From Arundinibacter roseus (lineage in GTDB: Bacteria > Bacteroidota > Bacteroidia > Cytophagales > Spirosomataceae): DNA of 64,000 nt. The notes under the pieces are model-generated. The model worked only from the letters and a program-made list of their open reading frames with translations. It was not told the origin of the DNA and did not search any database. The stretch lies in assembly GCF_004348825.1 (NCBI RefSeq), contig NZ_SMJU01000009.1:1-64000 (forward strand), in the 5' to 3' direction. A program made the translations under genes and the position numbers. Of the stretch, positions 53,256 to 64,000 are shown piece by piece (position 1 is the first letter of the stretch; each line of letters starts with the position of its first letter).

Positions 53256-53930
53256 GTGAACACTCCAACTTTACCAGTTCTGAATTCTGTTATTGACCAT
53301 ACACTCCTGTCACCAACTGCTTCCGAAACAAATATTCGAAAGCTTTGTGAGGAAGCCTGGATTTATGCATTTAAGGCCGTTTGCGTAGCACCTTCGTACG
53401 TGCGGTATACCAAAGAAATGCTCGAATTTTGTCCTGTACCGATAGAAATTGCCACAGTTATTGGGTTTCCGCTGGGCTATTCTACCTCAGACACCAAGTA
53501 TTTTGAAGCCGAAGCCGCCCTGGGCGATGGAGCCACAGAGCTTGATGTGGTCATGAACCTCTCGCAATTTAAATCAATGGCCTACCTGAGCGTGCGGGAA
53601 GAACTCAGTCAACTCGCCCGGCTCACTCATGCAAAAGGTGCCTTACTTAAAGTTATCATTGAAACGGCTTATTTGGATACGTTTGAGCTACATACTGCCT
53701 GCGAAATTTGTGCGGAAGCGCAGGCCGACTTCGTCAAAACCTCTACGGGATTTGCCCCACAGGGAGCTGTGCCTGATACTATCCGGCTTATGCGAAGTAT
53801 TTTACCAGCTTCCATGCAAATAAAAGCCTCCGGCGGAATCCGTACCCGCGAGCTGGCACTTGCCTGTCTGGAAGCAGGCGCAAGCCGTCTGGGGACTTCC
53901 GCAGGTGTGGCGATTTGTGCTGAGCTATGA
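53256..53930 (+). CDS. deoC: Deoxyribose-phosphate aldolase
   Basis: The 224-residue aldolase splits 2-deoxyribose 5-phosphate into glyceraldehyde 3-phosphate and acetaldehyde. It has IDHTLLSP, CVAPSYV, VIGFPLGY, a catalytic-type Lys132 in LLKVIIETAYL, the Schiff-base Lys161 in VKTSTGF and IKASGGIRT. GTG 53256 gives the family N-terminus; the ATG at 53205 lies inside the terminator. The stop overlaps the glycosyltransferase start by 4 bp. Confidence 0.93.
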   Translation: MNTPTLPVLNSVIDHTLLSPTASETNIRKLCEEAWIYAFKAVCVAPSYVRYTKEMLEFCPVPIEIATVIGFPLGYSTSDTKYFEAEAALGDGATELDVVMNLSQFKSMAYLSVREELSQLARLTHAKGALLKVIIETAYLDTFELHTACEICAEAQADFVKTSTGFAPQGAVPDTIRLMRSILPASMQIKASGGIRTRELALACLEAGASRLGTSAGVAICAEL

Positions 53931-55054
53931 AGAAGCGGGTGTTGTTACTAAGTACGGTGCATCCACCAACTGACCCACGCATTGTGTACAAAACGGCTCC
54001 TTCGCTGGCACAGAAGTACGAGGTTTTTCTGGCACTTCCGAATTTATTAACAGCTCCGTCGGAGGATGCTTCGATTGCCACAATTCGTCTACCCCTTTAT
54101 CGGCATTTGCTGTTTAGATTACTCTTCTGTCATCCGATTGTTTTGTGGAAATGCCTGCGACTCAGGCCCGCTGTCCTACATATTTTTGTACCGGAGCTGA
54201 TTCCAATTGCTTTTTTATTTAGGGCGCTTGGGGCAACAGTTGTCTATGAAATTCAGGAAAATCTTTATAAGAAATTCAGTATCAAGCATTACAACAAAGC
54301 CGCTATTTTTCAGTACTTTTTTCGATTGTTTGATCATCTGGCACGGCGCTATTTTCATTGCATTTTTACAGAAGATGCCTACCAAATTGAATACAGCGCT
54401 TTAACCTTTGAACCTGCCATCATACATAATTTCCCCTCGCTTAATTTTCTGGATCGCCTGCCGCAAGCCTCCTTTGCAAATCCATCCTCCGCTCCTACTT
54501 TTTTTTACAGTGGGGTGATTTCCATCGAGCGGGCATTTGACACCTTAGTGGCTGCATTTGCACTGTTAAAGCAGAAGTATCCGGAATTTAAGGTTCTCCT
54601 TTTCGGTCCATTTCAGGTGTCGGCAGCTGCCTTACATGAAATTGCCGATTTTGAAAAAGTAAAACCTCATTTAACCTTTTATGGATATACTGATCAGCGA
54701 ATTGCCCTGAGCTATGCGGCACACTGTACTGCCGGGCTGGCACTACTCAAACCCGTGGGCGATTATCCCGATTCCTATACGACCAAACTATTTGAGTATA
54801 TGGCGCTTCAACTGCCCGTCATTACTTCCGATTTTGCTCTGTATCAGCAGGTAGTCGTCCGGCATGGGTGTGGTTTTTGTATATCTCCTTACAATGCTCA
54901 ACAGCTCGCAGACGCCATGATAGAACTTATTGAAAATCCTGTAAAAGCGAAAGAAATGGGAACAAATGGACGCAGCGCCGTCGAAAAGCACTACAACTGG
55001 AGAAACGAAGAACACCTTCTCATACGCTACTATGCGTCGCTATTTACAAAATAG
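53927..55054 (+). CDS. Glycosyltransferase, GT4-like
   Basis: The 375-residue protein has two Rossmann-like halves. The N-terminal half begins LLLSTVHPPTDPRIVYK; the C-terminal half has FFYSGVISIERAFDTLVAAF, LFGPF, and YTTKLFEYMALQLPVITSDF, the GT-B nucleotide-sugar loop with E. It would transfer a sugar to a surface polymer or lipid. The 4-bp overlap with deoC indicates coupling, but the functions seem unrelated. No signal peptide. Confidence 0.8.
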   Translation: MKKRVLLLSTVHPPTDPRIVYKTAPSLAQKYEVFLALPNLLTAPSEDASIATIRLPLYRHLLFRLLFCHPIVLWKCLRLRPAVLHIFVPELIPIAFLFRALGATVVYEIQENLYKKFSIKHYNKAAIFQYFFRLFDHLARRYFHCIFTEDAYQIEYSALTFEPAIIHNFPSLNFLDRLPQASFANPSSAPTFFYSGVISIERAFDTLVAAFALLKQKYPEFKVLLFGPFQVSAAALHEIADFEKVKPHLTFYGYTDQRIALSYAAHCTAGLALLKPVGDYPDSYTTKLFEYMALQLPVITSDFALYQQVVVRHGCGFCISPYNAQQLADAMIELIENPVKAKEMGTNGRSAVEKHYNWRNEEHLLIRYYASLFTK

Positions 55055-55212
55055 ACAGGTGGGAAATTAAATTCTTTACAAAAGTCAATAATTAGTATAA
55101 ATATTTAAATATTTTATTAAATTGTTCAAATAATCAGTACTACGCTTTCTACGAAATATTTAACTTTCGGACGAATTCGTACGAATTTTCTTGAAAAGCA
55201 TTTATTCAGCAT

Positions 55213-56157
55213 ATGTATATAAATCGAGTTAGTCATTACCTGCCAAGTGAAATAGTTGGTAATGACTATTTTACAGAACTAAACAACCTTTCCAGCGAAT
55301 GGATCGTAGAACGTACAGGCATTAGCGAGCGCCGCAAAGCACCGGCTGGTGAAAATACCAATACGATGGCAATCGAAGCAGTTAAAACACTGCTTGAAAC
55401 AATCCCGTACAGCAAAAATGAGATAGATCTGATCGTTGGCGCAACTTATACTCCCTACGACACCATCGTCTCCCTTGCTCATGCTGTACAGCACTATATC
55501 GAAATTCCGGACATTCCGGTTGTTTCTGTTTCTTCGGCCTGCTCTTCGCTTCTTAATGCTATTGAATTGGTAGAAGGTTATTTTGCCATGAAAAAAGCGT
55601 CAAAAGCTTTGGTTATTGTTGCGGACCACAACACAGCATATTACAACGAACGGGACACTATTTCGGGGCATTTATGGGGAGACGGTGCATCGGCGCTGCT
55701 TATTTCCAAAGAACGACAAACGGATTCTGATCTTTATATCCGAAAGTTAATTACGGGTGGGGCCGCCACAAGCGGCAAAGCGATTGAGGCCGTTGTGTTA
55801 CGCCCAAACGAGCGCGGCGTCATTATGCCCTACGGGCGGGATGTATTCCAAAATGCGTGTACCTATATGCCCAAAGTAAGTCAACAGGTGCTGCAGGCGT
55901 GCGGGCTGACAATTTCGGATATTGATTATCTGATTCCGCATCAGGCCAATCATCGGATTAGCCTGAACGTAATCGGGACTTTGGGGATACCGGAAGAGAA
56001 ATTACTTTCCAATATACAACGCCTGGGTAATACCGGTTGTGCAGGTTGTGCGATTGCGCTTTCCGAAAATTTTGATCGGTTTGAAAAAGGGCAACGGATT
56101 GTCGTGACTGTTTTTGGCGGTGGCTATTCGTATGGCGCCATGCTAATTGAAGCCTGA
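55213..56157 (+). CDS. 3-oxoacyl-ACP synthase III (FabH-like)
   Basis: The 314-residue condensing enzyme has the full KAS III triad: Cys110 in SSACSS, His243 in PHQANHR and Asn273 in GNTGCAGC. ERTGISER near 35-42 and FGGGYSYGAMLIEA at the end are typical. It would start fatty-acid or related chains with acyl-CoA. It stands alone, without other fab genes, so a specialised role is possible. The AT-rich 158-bp upstream region contains the palindrome ACGAATTCGT. Confidence 0.85.
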   Translation: MYINRVSHYLPSEIVGNDYFTELNNLSSEWIVERTGISERRKAPAGENTNTMAIEAVKTLLETIPYSKNEIDLIVGATYTPYDTIVSLAHAVQHYIEIPDIPVVSVSSACSSLLNAIELVEGYFAMKKASKALVIVADHNTAYYNERDTISGHLWGDGASALLISKERQTDSDLYIRKLITGGAATSGKAIEAVVLRPNERGVIMPYGRDVFQNACTYMPKVSQQVLQACGLTISDIDYLIPHQANHRISLNVIGTLGIPEEKLLSNIQRLGNTGCAGCAIALSENFDRFEKGQRIVVTVFGGGYSYGAMLIEA

Positions 56158-56168
56158 CAATCAGTATT

Positions 56169-57419
56169 TTATATAATTCTCTTCAAAATAACGCTGGTAA
56201 AAATAATCTTTCCGTTTCGATTCACGATAATGTTTATTTCCTTACCTTCTTTGCGCTGAAGTAATTTGTAAATTTCAGTCATGCTGAGGGTGTTGGCGGG
56301 TACATTATTGATAAATATAACCCGATCATCCTTTTGTAAACCTGCATAAAAGGCAGGTGAATCTTCAATGATCCGGTCAACATAGTATTCGTTAAAATTG
56401 GCACCCCTTGCTCTCAAATCCATCCCACTCATATCATGTTCAAAGGTTTCTTTTAACATCCGTTTGATGGGTTTCATGGTAATGAATTGCTCAGGATAGT
56501 TAATAGTTACTTTGAATCGACGCAAGAGTTCGCCACCGATATTGCCCTGTCGCTCTTCCTCCGAGCGTATTTTACTCCCAAATGAAGCACTATCCGGAAA
56601 GGAGGTTACTACCTGAGTCAAATTATAGCTACCAATCCGAACCTCGTCTAACCGGCCCATATAGCCGCTTATTTTACCCGAGAGACCAATTCCCAACTGA
56701 ACATCAATTAGGGTTTCAGGCAAAGGTATTTCTATCGAATTAGCGAAGGTATTCAGCATTACTGCATGTCCGGCACCAGTATCCAGCAAAAGCTTCACTT
56801 TCTGTTCTTTTTCAACTTCCCGAATATATACATCTTCGATATACGGCTTTTTGTCAACAACCTGAATCGGGATTTTATGTCCGTCTCTTTTTCGATACTT
56901 ATATTGCCCCGGCGTTCTGATGAGAAGTTCACGATTTCGGAAATCTATGGCTACCACGAAGCGCTCAAATAGCTCATAGCCAATAATTCCATGGACGGAA
57001 GTACCTACTATTTCGGAAAGTTTGAGAATATCTTCCTGTAAAACGACCATATTGTGATCGTACGTTTGGGCAAAACCGATGCGAAGTGTATTGCCGATAC
57101 TAATTTTAGCTTCAACGATACTATCCTTTCCTACACCTTCCAGTCTCACACTTCGTACGTAATCTGTATTAATAAATCTCGAAACGGAAGGATCTGTGAT
57201 AATTGTAGAACTCACTCCTGTATCCAATATAAAGCGCAGCGTATCGGAGCCATTGATTTGAGCAGGAACAATAATGAGATTGGCGTGGAGTTCAAAAGGC
57301 ACTTTTACACTCCGGCGTTTGTCGGTGAGATGAAACCCAAAAATCTTACTTTGTGCTATTGATTCCAATGCACAAACCGAGCAAAAAACAAAAAAAACAA
57401 ATAGGAAAGTCAGTTTCAT
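56169..57419 (-). CDS. Exported retropepsin-like aspartyl protease with PDZ domain
   Basis: The 416-residue protein has a signal peptide (ending SIAQS), two retropepsin-like halves each with a DTG site (Asp66 in FILDTGVSST; second in LLLDTGAGHA near 218), and a C-terminal PDZ domain (about 335-415, DSPAFYAGLQKDDRVIFINN). Family members are periplasmic or membrane-associated clan AA proteases whose targets are unknown. Its stop lies 11 bp from that of the convergent KAS III gene. Confidence 0.82.
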   Translation of the reverse strand: MKLTFLFVFFVFCSVCALESIAQSKIFGFHLTDKRRSVKVPFELHANLIIVPAQINGSDTLRFILDTGVSSTIITDPSVSRFINTDYVRSVRLEGVGKDSIVEAKISIGNTLRIGFAQTYDHNMVVLQEDILKLSEIVGTSVHGIIGYELFERFVVAIDFRNRELLIRTPGQYKYRKRDGHKIPIQVVDKKPYIEDVYIREVEKEQKVKLLLDTGAGHAVMLNTFANSIEIPLPETLIDVQLGIGLSGKISGYMGRLDEVRIGSYNLTQVVTSFPDSASFGSKIRSEEERQGNIGGELLRRFKVTINYPEQFITMKPIKRMLKETFEHDMSGMDLRARGANFNEYYVDRIIEDSPAFYAGLQKDDRVIFINNVPANTLSMTEIYKLLQRKEGKEINIIVNRNGKIIFTSVILKRII

Positions 57420-57482
57420 TTTCGGGGCGGTCTAACTGCTACAAGTTGCAAAAAGTCTTTAAAAAATACTATTTTATGTAGA

Positions 57483-57545
57483 ACAAAGATGCCGTCCTGC
57501 GTGCCCTACCAGTAGCTGATAGTACAAACAAGACGGCATCTTTGT
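57483..57545. terminator. Bidirectional 14-bp stem between M1 peptidase and aspartyl protease genes
   Basis: ACAAAGATGCCGTC (57483-57496) pairs with GACGGCATCTTTGT (57532-57545) over 14 bp with a 35-nt loop. It follows the M1 peptidase stop on the minus strand and probably terminates that transcript. Confidence 0.55.
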
Positions 57546-57568
57546 TTGCCTGAAAAGAAAATGAAAAA

Positions 57569-59563
57569 TTAATTTGCGATAGGTGCGATATAGCGGCTGG
57601 GTTTCCAGCTGTTATTGGCAGGATTAATATCCGGTAGTTGATTATCCGGATCTATCTTGACCGATCGAACCGGCTGCTGTGTTTCTGCCCGGAAAGTCCA
57701 GGTTCCGCCGCGCTGCCACACCTCCACGGGCAGTTCTACACGTGTTTTCTTGCCATTTGCTTCTTCAATTTCAATGGTAGCAGGCATTGCCCATTGATTT
57801 AGATTTTCGATTGTTATCACGGATCCTTTCTGCGGATTTTGCTCAACGTAAATAACATCTTTTACACTTTGGTCAAGCTTGAAGTTTTCAAAAAACCAGC
57901 CTTTCCAGAACCAACCCAAATCTTCGCCGGCGGCGTCTTCCATGGTTCGGAAGAAGTCATAAGGTGTAGGATGTTTAAAAGCCCATCTTTTGACATACTG
58001 TCTGAATGCAAAGTCAAATCTATCTTTTCCTAATACACGTTCACGCAGCATTTTCAGGCCAATGGCAGGTTTGTAATAAGCCTCGAAACCTAAATTACGA
58101 GCCTGAACTACATCCGGAATCGTCATGATCGGATCTGCCTTTTCTCTGAATATAGCCGGAGCCAGCCGGTGCAGGTCGTTCATCTGATTGTTCTTGTACT
58201 CGCCGTTATTGAATGCATCGGTAGAAAGGAAGTTCAGGAACGTATTAAATCCTTCGTCCATCCAGGCGTATTTACGCTCGTTATTGCCCACAATCATCGG
58301 GAACCAGTTGTGACCAAATTCGTGATCAGTAACTCCCCATAAGCTTTCTCCGCGACTATCATGCCCGCAAAAAACAATGCCGGGATATTCCATTCCGCCC
58401 ACGATACCAGCTACATTAGTAGCAACGGGGTATGTGTATTCAAAAATATAATTTGAATAAAACTCAATACATGCTTTTACATATTCTGTGGAACGTCCCC
58501 AGCCGTTGGCTCCTCCATCTTCGGCAGGATAAACTGACTGCGCAAGCGCTGTTTTTCCACTTGGTAAGTTCATGCGAGCGGCATCCCATACAAATGCTTT
58601 GGAAGTAGCCCAGGCAATATCTCTTGCTTGCAGGCACCGAAAACGCCAGGTTAATGTACCTGATTGTTTGGGGCGAGTGGCGGCATCGGTCACTTCCTCA
58701 GCCGAACGAATCATCACAGTTTGATCGCTCTTACCAGCCTGATTGAGCCGATTGATCTGTTCTTTGGTCAGCACATCATTCGGATTCAACAACTCACCGG
58801 AACCGACTACGATGTGGTCCCAGGGTACGGTAATAGCATATTCAAAATCACCGTATTCGAGGTAAAACTCTCCGGCACCAAGATAAGGCAGTACGTTCCA
58901 GCCTTCAATGTCATCAAAAACACATACGCGTGGATACCACTGCGCAAATTCATAAATCATTCCATTCTTGGTTTGAAGTGTTCCCATCCGGTCGGAGCCA
59001 TATTCGGGAATTTTGAAGGAATAGGAGATTTTTATTTTAATAATTTCGCCATTGGCTTTGAGCGGGTCCATCAGACGAACCTGCATACGGGTATCGTTGA
59101 TCACGTACATCGCTGAGGCAGCTTTGCCTTTTCCCTGTTGCACCGTGACGGCAGTAATTTCATTACCACCCATAAAGCCGATATTTCCAAATCGGCCACC
59201 CGTAATTGCCGTCGTTTTTCCGCTTCTCGACGAATCGCTGAAAGCGTTTTGGTCCAGTTGCAGCCAAATAAATTCAAGATCCTCAGGGCTGTTATTCTTG
59301 TACGTAATTTCTACGTCGCCCTGCAATTTGCCTGCGGTTTCATCCAATGAAACGTTGATTTTATAATCTGCCCTATTTTGCCAATACTTCGGCCCGGGAG
59401 CACCACTGCCGGTCCGATACTCGCTACCCGGCTGAAAGTTGAACAGGGGATGAAATAGCACGTGTGCATCGTAAGCTCCTTTTTGAGCCTCCTGAGCAAA
59501 AGAGCCAAAGCTGATAAACATACATATCGCCGTGAGTGCCTGGCGAGCAATAAATTTTTTCAT
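57569..59563 (-). CDS. Exported M1-family metallopeptidase
   Basis: The 664-residue protein has a signal peptide (ending GSFAQ), an N-terminal beta-domain, and the gluzincin site HEFGHNWF (His414, Glu415, His418) with a third ligand Glu about 19 residues later in WMDEGF. The exopeptidase motif is GGMEYPG. It lacks the long helical C-terminal domain of many aminopeptidases and ends in a beta-rich tail. Probably a periplasmic or surface aminopeptidase. Monocistronic. Confidence 0.88.
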   Translation of the reverse strand: MKKFIARQALTAICMFISFGSFAQEAQKGAYDAHVLFHPLFNFQPGSEYRTGSGAPGPKYWQNRADYKINVSLDETAGKLQGDVEITYKNNSPEDLEFIWLQLDQNAFSDSSRSGKTTAITGGRFGNIGFMGGNEITAVTVQQGKGKAASAMYVINDTRMQVRLMDPLKANGEIIKIKISYSFKIPEYGSDRMGTLQTKNGMIYEFAQWYPRVCVFDDIEGWNVLPYLGAGEFYLEYGDFEYAITVPWDHIVVGSGELLNPNDVLTKEQINRLNQAGKSDQTVMIRSAEEVTDAATRPKQSGTLTWRFRCLQARDIAWATSKAFVWDAARMNLPSGKTALAQSVYPAEDGGANGWGRSTEYVKACIEFYSNYIFEYTYPVATNVAGIVGGMEYPGIVFCGHDSRGESLWGVTDHEFGHNWFPMIVGNNERKYAWMDEGFNTFLNFLSTDAFNNGEYKNNQMNDLHRLAPAIFREKADPIMTIPDVVQARNLGFEAYYKPAIGLKMLRERVLGKDRFDFAFRQYVKRWAFKHPTPYDFFRTMEDAAGEDLGWFWKGWFFENFKLDQSVKDVIYVEQNPQKGSVITIENLNQWAMPATIEIEEANGKKTRVELPVEVWQRGGTWTFRAETQQPVRSVKIDPDNQLPDINPANNSWKPSRYIAPIAN

Positions 59564-59617
59564 TCTTATTTTGAGTTGATGATGATAGTTGAACTAACGG
59601 TCAAAGTTTAAAAATAG

Positions 59618-59947
59618 CTATGCTTCACCGCCGGGACCTCCAAAACTAATAGGAAAATTGAAGTGAGAATCGTCGTCATTGGATGGTTTGATAGGGCCGT
59701 TGATTTCCTCAAACCGTCGAATATTGTCTTTTAACGCTTCCAGTAGACGTTTGGCATGCTCAGGTGTGACGATGACACGGGCTTTTACTTTGGCTTTGGG
59801 GATACCCGGCATTAAGCGGATAAAATCCAGAATAAATTCGCTATTGGAATGGGCAATCATGGCGAGGTTTGAATAGACGCCCTCCGCCATTTCCTCTGTA
59901 AGTTCGATATTTATTTGTTGCTCTGAATCCTGATTCTTTTTTTCCAT
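59618..59947 (-). CDS. DUF3467 protein
   Basis: The 109-residue protein matches DUF3467 (INIELTEEMAEGVYSNLAMIAHSNSEFILDF, ARVIVTPEHAKRLLEALKDNI), a short conserved family usually found beside rpoC in Bacteroidota. Function is unknown. ATG 59947 is chosen because the predicted -7 box at 59966-59973 puts the start site after the alternative ATG at 59968. It is separated from rpoC by a terminator and has its own promoter. Confidence 0.85.
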   Translation of the reverse strand: MEKKNQDSEQQINIELTEEMAEGVYSNLAMIAHSNSEFILDFIRLMPGIPKAKVKARVIVTPEHAKRLLEALKDNIRRFEEINGPIKPSNDDDSHFNFPISFGGPGGEA

Positions 59948-59965
59948 AGGTTTAGTTGTTTTTAA

Positions 59966-59973
59966 CAAAGGTA
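59966..59973 (-). promoter_or_regulatory. Predicted -7 box of the DUF3467 gene
   Basis: The minus strand reads TACCTTTG, an exact TAnnTTTG match 18 nt before the chosen ATG. Confidence 0.5.
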
Positions 59974-60022
59974 AAAAAAGTCAGAAGTAAAGATAGAGGC
60001 AAAGTCGGTTAGTTTTTTTAAA

Positions 60023-60053
60023 CAAAAAGCCGGTTCCCTCAGGAACCGGCTTT
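60023..60053 (-). terminator. Terminator after rpoC
   Basis: AAAGCCGGTTCC pairs with GGAACCGGCTTT over 12 bp with a 4-nt loop; on the minus strand a T5 run follows. It lies 27 nt past the rpoC stop. Confidence 0.85.
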
Positions 60054-60079
60054 GAGCTATCTAATTCATTACTTATCTA

Positions 60080-63000
60080 CTAAGCTAACTCGCGTTTTTT
60101 GCGGGCCGCTCTCTCACGAGAATCAGCCAATGCATCGAACTCTTCCTTAGAACCCACGAGCAGGTCAACATACTTGCGCATGCCTGTACCGGCCGGAATG
60201 AGGTGACCAACGATTACGTTTTCTTTCAGGCCCTGCAATTCGTCGCGCTTGCCACGAACGGCGGCTTCGCTTAGAACTTTGGTTGTTTCCTGGAAAGAAG
60301 CCGCAGATACGAAACTTTCAGTACCTAACGATGCCTGAGTGATACCCATCAGTGTTGGCTTAGCCACAGCAGGCTGTGCATCACGGGCTTTCACCAGTTG
60401 AAGATCACGACGTTTGAGGCTAGAATTTTCGTCTCTCAACCGACGAACAGACACGATCATCCCCGGTTTCAGCGACTCAGAATCACCAGATTCTTCGATC
60501 ACTTTCATGTTCAGAATCTTGTCATTATCTTCCCGGAATACCCAACGATCTACCGGTTGCATTTCGAGGAAGTTTGTATCGCCAGCATCCAGAATTTCTA
60601 CTTTCTGCATCATTTGGCGCACGATACATTCGATGTGCTTATCGTTGATTTTTACACCCTGCAAACGGTATACTTCCTGAATTTCATTCACGAGATATTC
60701 CTGCACGGCGGTTGGTCCTTTGATCGACAGAATATCTGCGGGTGTGATTGCACCATCCGAGAGAGGATCACCAGCCTTTACAAAGTCTCCATCCTGCACC
60801 AGAATGTGCTTGGAAAGCGTAACCATGTAGCGGCGCTGCACTCCATCTTTTGATTCAATCAGGATTTCACGATTACCACGCTTTACACCTCCGTAGCTTA
60901 CAACACCGTCAATTTCACTAACAGTTGCTGGGTTAGAAGGATTACGGGCTTCAAAAAGCTCTGTAACACGGGGCAAACCTCCGGTAATGTCACGGGTTTT
61001 ACCAACTACACGAGGAATTTTGGCAAGTGGCTGACCGGCTCTGACAACAGCTCCTTTTTTCACCACAAGGCGTGCTCCAACAGGTAGGTTGTAAGACTTC
61101 TCGGTCTGATCTTTCAGAAGCTTGCTTTTACCTTTGACAACAATCGCCGGGTTTTTGGTTTTATCACGAGTTTCGATAATTACCGCTTCCTGGAAACCTG
61201 TTTGTTCGTCAAACTCTTCCCGATAAGTAATACCTTCCTCGATTGCATCAAACTCAACTCCACCATCAAATTCAGAAAGAATTACAGCGTTGTAAGGATC
61301 CCAGGTACAGAGTTCTTGTCCTTTGATCACAACATCTCCTTCTTTGATACTTAGGTGAGCACCATAAGGTACGTTATTGGCAATCAGCAATTGACGGGTT
61401 TCGGGATGTACAATACGAACTTCTCCTGAACGTCCCATTACGACTGTGATTGCGTCTCCTTCGCTATTGGTTGTTTCTACCAAACGCAAATCTTCAAATT
61501 GAATAACCCCCTCAAACTTAGCTTTGATGTTGGCATCAACGGCAATGTTAGAAGCAGTACCACCTACGTGGAACGTACGAAGCGTTAGCTGTGTACCGGG
61601 CTCTCCAATGGATTGTGAGGCAATTACACCCACAGCCTCTCCAATATCTACCATGCGGGCAGAAGCAAGGCTGCGACCGTAGCACTTGGCACAAACTCCA
61701 TTCCGAGTTTCGCAGGTGAGAACGGAGCGAATTTCTACGGTTTCAATGCTTGTTTCATCAATATATGCCGCAATTTCCTCGGTAATTTCCTGACCAGATT
61801 CCAGGATCATTTCACCTGATAGCGGATCAAAAACATCATGTACGCTCACACGACCCAAAATCCGTTCTGAAAGCGGTTCAACAATATCCTCGTTGTCTTT
61901 CAGTGCCGAAATCTGAATTCCTCGCAGGGTTTCGCAGTCATTTTCAACGACTACAACATCCTGAGCAACATCATGCAAACGACGAGTCAAATAACCGGCA
62001 TCCGCAGTTTTTAGGGCTGTATCTGCGAGACCTTTCCGGGCACCGTGGGTTGAGATAAAATATTCGAGTACGTCCAATCCTTCCTTAAAGTTTGAAAGAA
62101 TGGGGTTTTCGATAATTTCTCCGGCACCACCCGCCAGGTTTTTCTGAGGCTTAGCCATCAGACCTCTCATTCCTCCCAACTGACGAATCTGTTCCCTGGA
62201 ACCGCGGGCTCCTGAGTGCATCATCATATAGATTGAGTTAAATCCACCCTGATCCGCTTCAAGCTGCTTCATGAGGGTTTCAGTAATGCGGGAATTTACA
62301 CGAGTCCAGATATCAATTACCTGATTGTATCGCTCGTTTTCGGTAATTAATCCCATGAGGTAATTACTCCAAACACTTTCTACATCTCTTTTGGCATCTT
62401 CAATCAATTGCTCTTTTTCGGCAGGTACCATCACATCACTCAATCCGATGGAAAGACCACCCCGGAATGCCATCTGGAAACCAAGCTCTTTGATATCATC
62501 CAGGAATTGCGCTGTACGAGACACACCGGCAAGCTTAAATACCTGTCCAATGATTTGCTGCAATTTCTTTTTGGTCAGCAGTTCATTAATAAAGCCTACT
62601 TCTTTTGGAACGCTTTGGTTGAACAGAATTCTTCCTGCTACGGTTTCGATGAGTTTTTCTTCAAAAGTTCCGTCCTCGTTCCGAACTCTTGCCCGACATT
62701 TGATGTGAGCATGCTTGGAAACTCGTCCTTCATTGATGGCAATGATTACCTCATCTGCCCCGTAGAAAGTCATGCCTTCACCCATAATTGGGTATTCAGG
62801 TGAGTTATAACGACCTTTTGTTACATAGTATAATCCCAAAACCATGTCTTGTGATGGTACCGTAATCGGCGCACCGTTGGCAGGGTTAAGGATATTGTGA
62901 GAAGACAGCATGAGCATAGATGCTTCCAAAACAGCTTCCTGTCCAAGCGGTACGTGTACGGCCATTTGGTCACCGTCAAAGTCAGCGTTGAATGCAGTAC

Positions 63001-64000
63001 ACACCAAGGGGTGCAGCTGAATCGCCTTTCCTTCGATCAACTTTGGCTGGAATGCCTGAATACCCAAACGGTGCAGCGTTGGAGCACGGTTTAGAAGTAC
63101 AGGGTGTCCTTTCAGTACATTTTCCAAAATATCCCAAATCACGGGATCCTTGCGATCAACAATTTTCTTTGCTGATTTTACTGTTTTTACGATTCCACGC
63201 TCAATAAGTTTACGAATAATGAACGGTTTGAAAAGCTCGGCTGCCATATCTTTTGGCAATCCGCATTCGTGTAGTTTCAATTCCGGTCCTACTACAATTA
63301 CAGAACGACCTGAATAATCCACACGCTTTCCAAGCAGGTTTTGACGGAAACGGCCCTGCTTTCCTTTCAACATATCCGAAAGGGATTTAAGCGCACGGTT
63401 TCCTTCGGAACGGACGGCGTTTACTTTCCGGCTATTGTCAAAAAGTGAATCAACGGCTTCCTGAAGCATCCGTTTTTCGTTCCTCAAAATAACCTCAGGT
63501 GCTTTGATTTCGATCAAACGCTTCAAACGATTGTTCCGAATAATTACCCGGCGATACAGATCATTTAAATCAGAAGTTGCAAAGCGACCACCGTCCAGGG
63601 GTACAAGCGGGCGCAATTCAGGTGGAATCACAGGTACCATTTTGATAACCATCCATTCGGGGCGGTTTTCAATACGTGTATTGGCATCTCTGAAAGCTTC
63701 TACAACTTTCAGTCTTTTCAATGCTTCTGCTTTCCGCTGTTGCGAAGTATCGGTAGCAGCCTGATGACGAAGCTCGTACGATAACTCGTCGAGTTGAATC
63801 CGATTAAGCAGCATTTCGAGCGCTTCTGCACCCATTTTTGCAATAAACTTATTAGGATCCGTATCGGGCAACATTTGATTTTCGCGTGGTAGTTTATCAA
63901 CGATGTCAAGATACTCGTCTTCCGTCAGGAAATCCATGTAGCTTACACCGTCTTCAGCTTTCACACCTGCCTGAACAACCGCATACCGTTCGTAGTAAAT
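60080..64000 (-). CDS. rpoC: RNA polymerase beta' subunit (5' end outside window)
   Basis: About 1306 codons of the 3' part are present; the frame is open through 64000 and begins outside. The catalytic Asp triad is in [12 protein letters not shown]; the bridge and trigger helix regions follow ([23 protein letters not shown]); the second zinc site has four Cys in [19 protein letters not shown]. The end [10 protein letters not shown] is the normal C-terminus. The gene is not interrupted in the visible part. Confidence 0.97.
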   Translation of the reverse strand: MYYERYAVVQAGVKAEDGVSYMDFLTEDEYLDIVDKLPRENQMLPDTDPNKFIAKMGAEALEMLLNRIQLDELSYELRHQAATDTSQQRKAEALKRLKVVEAFRDANTRIENRPEWMVIKMVPVIPPELRPLVPLDGGRFATSDLNDLYRRVIIRNNRLKRLIEIKAPEVILRNEKRMLQEAVDSLFDNSRKVNAVRSEGNRALKSLSDMLKGKQGRFRQNLLGKRVDYSGRSVIVVGPELKLHECGLPKDMAAELFKPFIIRKLIERGIVKTVKSAKKIVDRKDPVIWDILENVLKGHPVLLNRAPTLHRLGIQAFQPKLIEGKAIQLHPLVCTAFNADFDGDQMAVHVPLGQEAVLEASMLMLSSHNILNPANGAPITVPSQDMVLGLYYVTKGRYNSPEYPIMGEGMTFYGADEVIIAINEGRVSKHAHIKCRARVRNEDGTFEEKLIETVAGRILFNQSVPKEVGFINELLTKKKLQQIIGQVFKLAGVSRTAQFLDDIKELGFQMAFRGGLSIGLSDVMVPAEKEQLIEDAKRDVESVWSNYLMGLITENERYNQVIDIWTRVNSRITETLMKQLEADQGGFNSIYMMMHSGARGSREQIRQLGGMRGLMAKPQKNLAGGAGEIIENPILSNFKEGLDVLEYFISTHGARKGLADTALKTADAGYLTRRLHDVAQDVVVVENDCETLRGIQISALKDNEDIVEPLSERILGRVSVHDVFDPLSGEMILESGQEITEEIAAYIDETSIETVEIRSVLTCETRNGVCAKCYGRSLASARMVDIGEAVGVIASQSIGEPGTQLTLRTFHVGGTASNIAVDANIKAKFEGVIQFEDLRLVETTNSEGDAITVVMGRSGEVRIVHPETRQLLIANNVPYGAHLSIKEGDVVIKGQELCTWDPYNAVILSEFDGGVEFDAIEEGITYREEFDEQTGFQEAVIIETRDKTKNPAIVVKGKSKLLKDQTEKSYNLPVGARLVVKKGAVVRAGQPLAKIPRVVGKTRDITGGLPRVTELFEARNPSNPATVSEIDGVVSYGGVKRGNREILIESKDGVQRRYMVTLSKHILVQDGDFVKAGDPLSDGAITPADILSIKGPTAVQEYLVNEIQEVYRLQGVKINDKHIECIVRQMMQKVEILDAGDTNFLEMQPVDRWVFREDNDKILNMKVIEESGDSESLKPGMIVSVRRLRDENSSLKRRDLQLVKARDAQPAVAKPTLMGITQASLGTESFVSAASFQETTKVLSEAAVRGKRDELQGLKENVIVGHLIPAGTGMRKYVDLLVGSKEEFDALADSRERAARKKRELA

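Noticed and set aside
1-64000. CRISPR arrays, tRNA or rRNA genes
   Set aside because: No regularly spaced repeats of 20-40 bp and no cloverleaf-like or rRNA-like stretches were seen in the intergenic regions.

Overview
The window looks like chromosomal DNA of a Bacteroidota bacterium, most likely a Cytophagales member of the Dyadobacter/Spirosoma/Runella kind; the family placement is inference. Signs: starts rarely have a Shine-Dalgarno, several upstream regions carry the Bacteroidota -7 box TAnnTTTG, and the gene content is typical of the phylum (DUF3467 next to rpoC, DUF5606, a lipoprotein with two FKBP domains, YpdA of bacillithiol metabolism, group III truncated haemoglobin, SdrD-B-like surface protein, fused alpha/beta E1 dehydrogenase, LptD-like barrel, MlaD).

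Layout. 1-1740 is accessory: the start of a transposase-like gene, a small AT-rich membrane protein, then an MNT/HEPN nucleotidyltransferase pair. 1742-9136 holds a secreted M24 peptidase, a secreted two-domain esterase, a DUF1338 enzyme, argH and a haem-c/FG-GAP lipoprotein. 9188-14710 has argB, truncated haemoglobin, a secreted FAD oxidoreductase, a J-domain protein and a YjjG nucleotidase. 14785-24352 has a thioredoxin-like ferredoxin, an ECF sigma factor with a small partner, nth, an FKBP lipoprotein, an MBL-fold protein, dnaG, a DUF2911 protein, a YCF48-like protein and ypdA. 24451-26068 is a pabB-pabC pair for p-aminobenzoate. 26123-30463 has a large SdrD-like surface protein and an IS1-derived protein. 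30606-42110 has priA, pyk, a small secreted protein, an acyl-CoA carboxyltransferase, mlaD, an amidase and lptD. 42122-43245 is a second accessory island (MntA/HepT pair plus decayed pieces). 43355-55054 has DUF1573, fused E1, a histidine kinase, a pglC-pglD-pglE-like glycan set, a thioredoxin, engB, DUF5606, deoC and a glycosyltransferase. 55213-64000 has a KAS III protein, a retropepsin/PDZ protein, an M1 peptidase, DUF3467 and the 3' part of rpoC.

The most interesting observation is that the two HEPN/MNT cassettes, which belong to different HEPN subfamilies, sit in the same unusual way. Each lies directly behind the stop codon of a long host gene (M24 peptidase; lptD), in the host gene's orientation, and each is followed, 2 or 5 nt after the HEPN stop, by a second copy of that host gene's own 3' end (130 bp at 124/130 identity; 66 bp identical). 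The host gene stays intact. No integrase is present. The second island also holds a decayed second copy of the MNT/HEPN junction and the last 72 codons of a WYL-domain regulator. This looks like a small toxin-antitoxin cassette that enters and leaves through the 3' ends of host genes, possibly as a circle by recombination between the tail repeats. That mechanism is inference; the repeats are read directly from the sequence.
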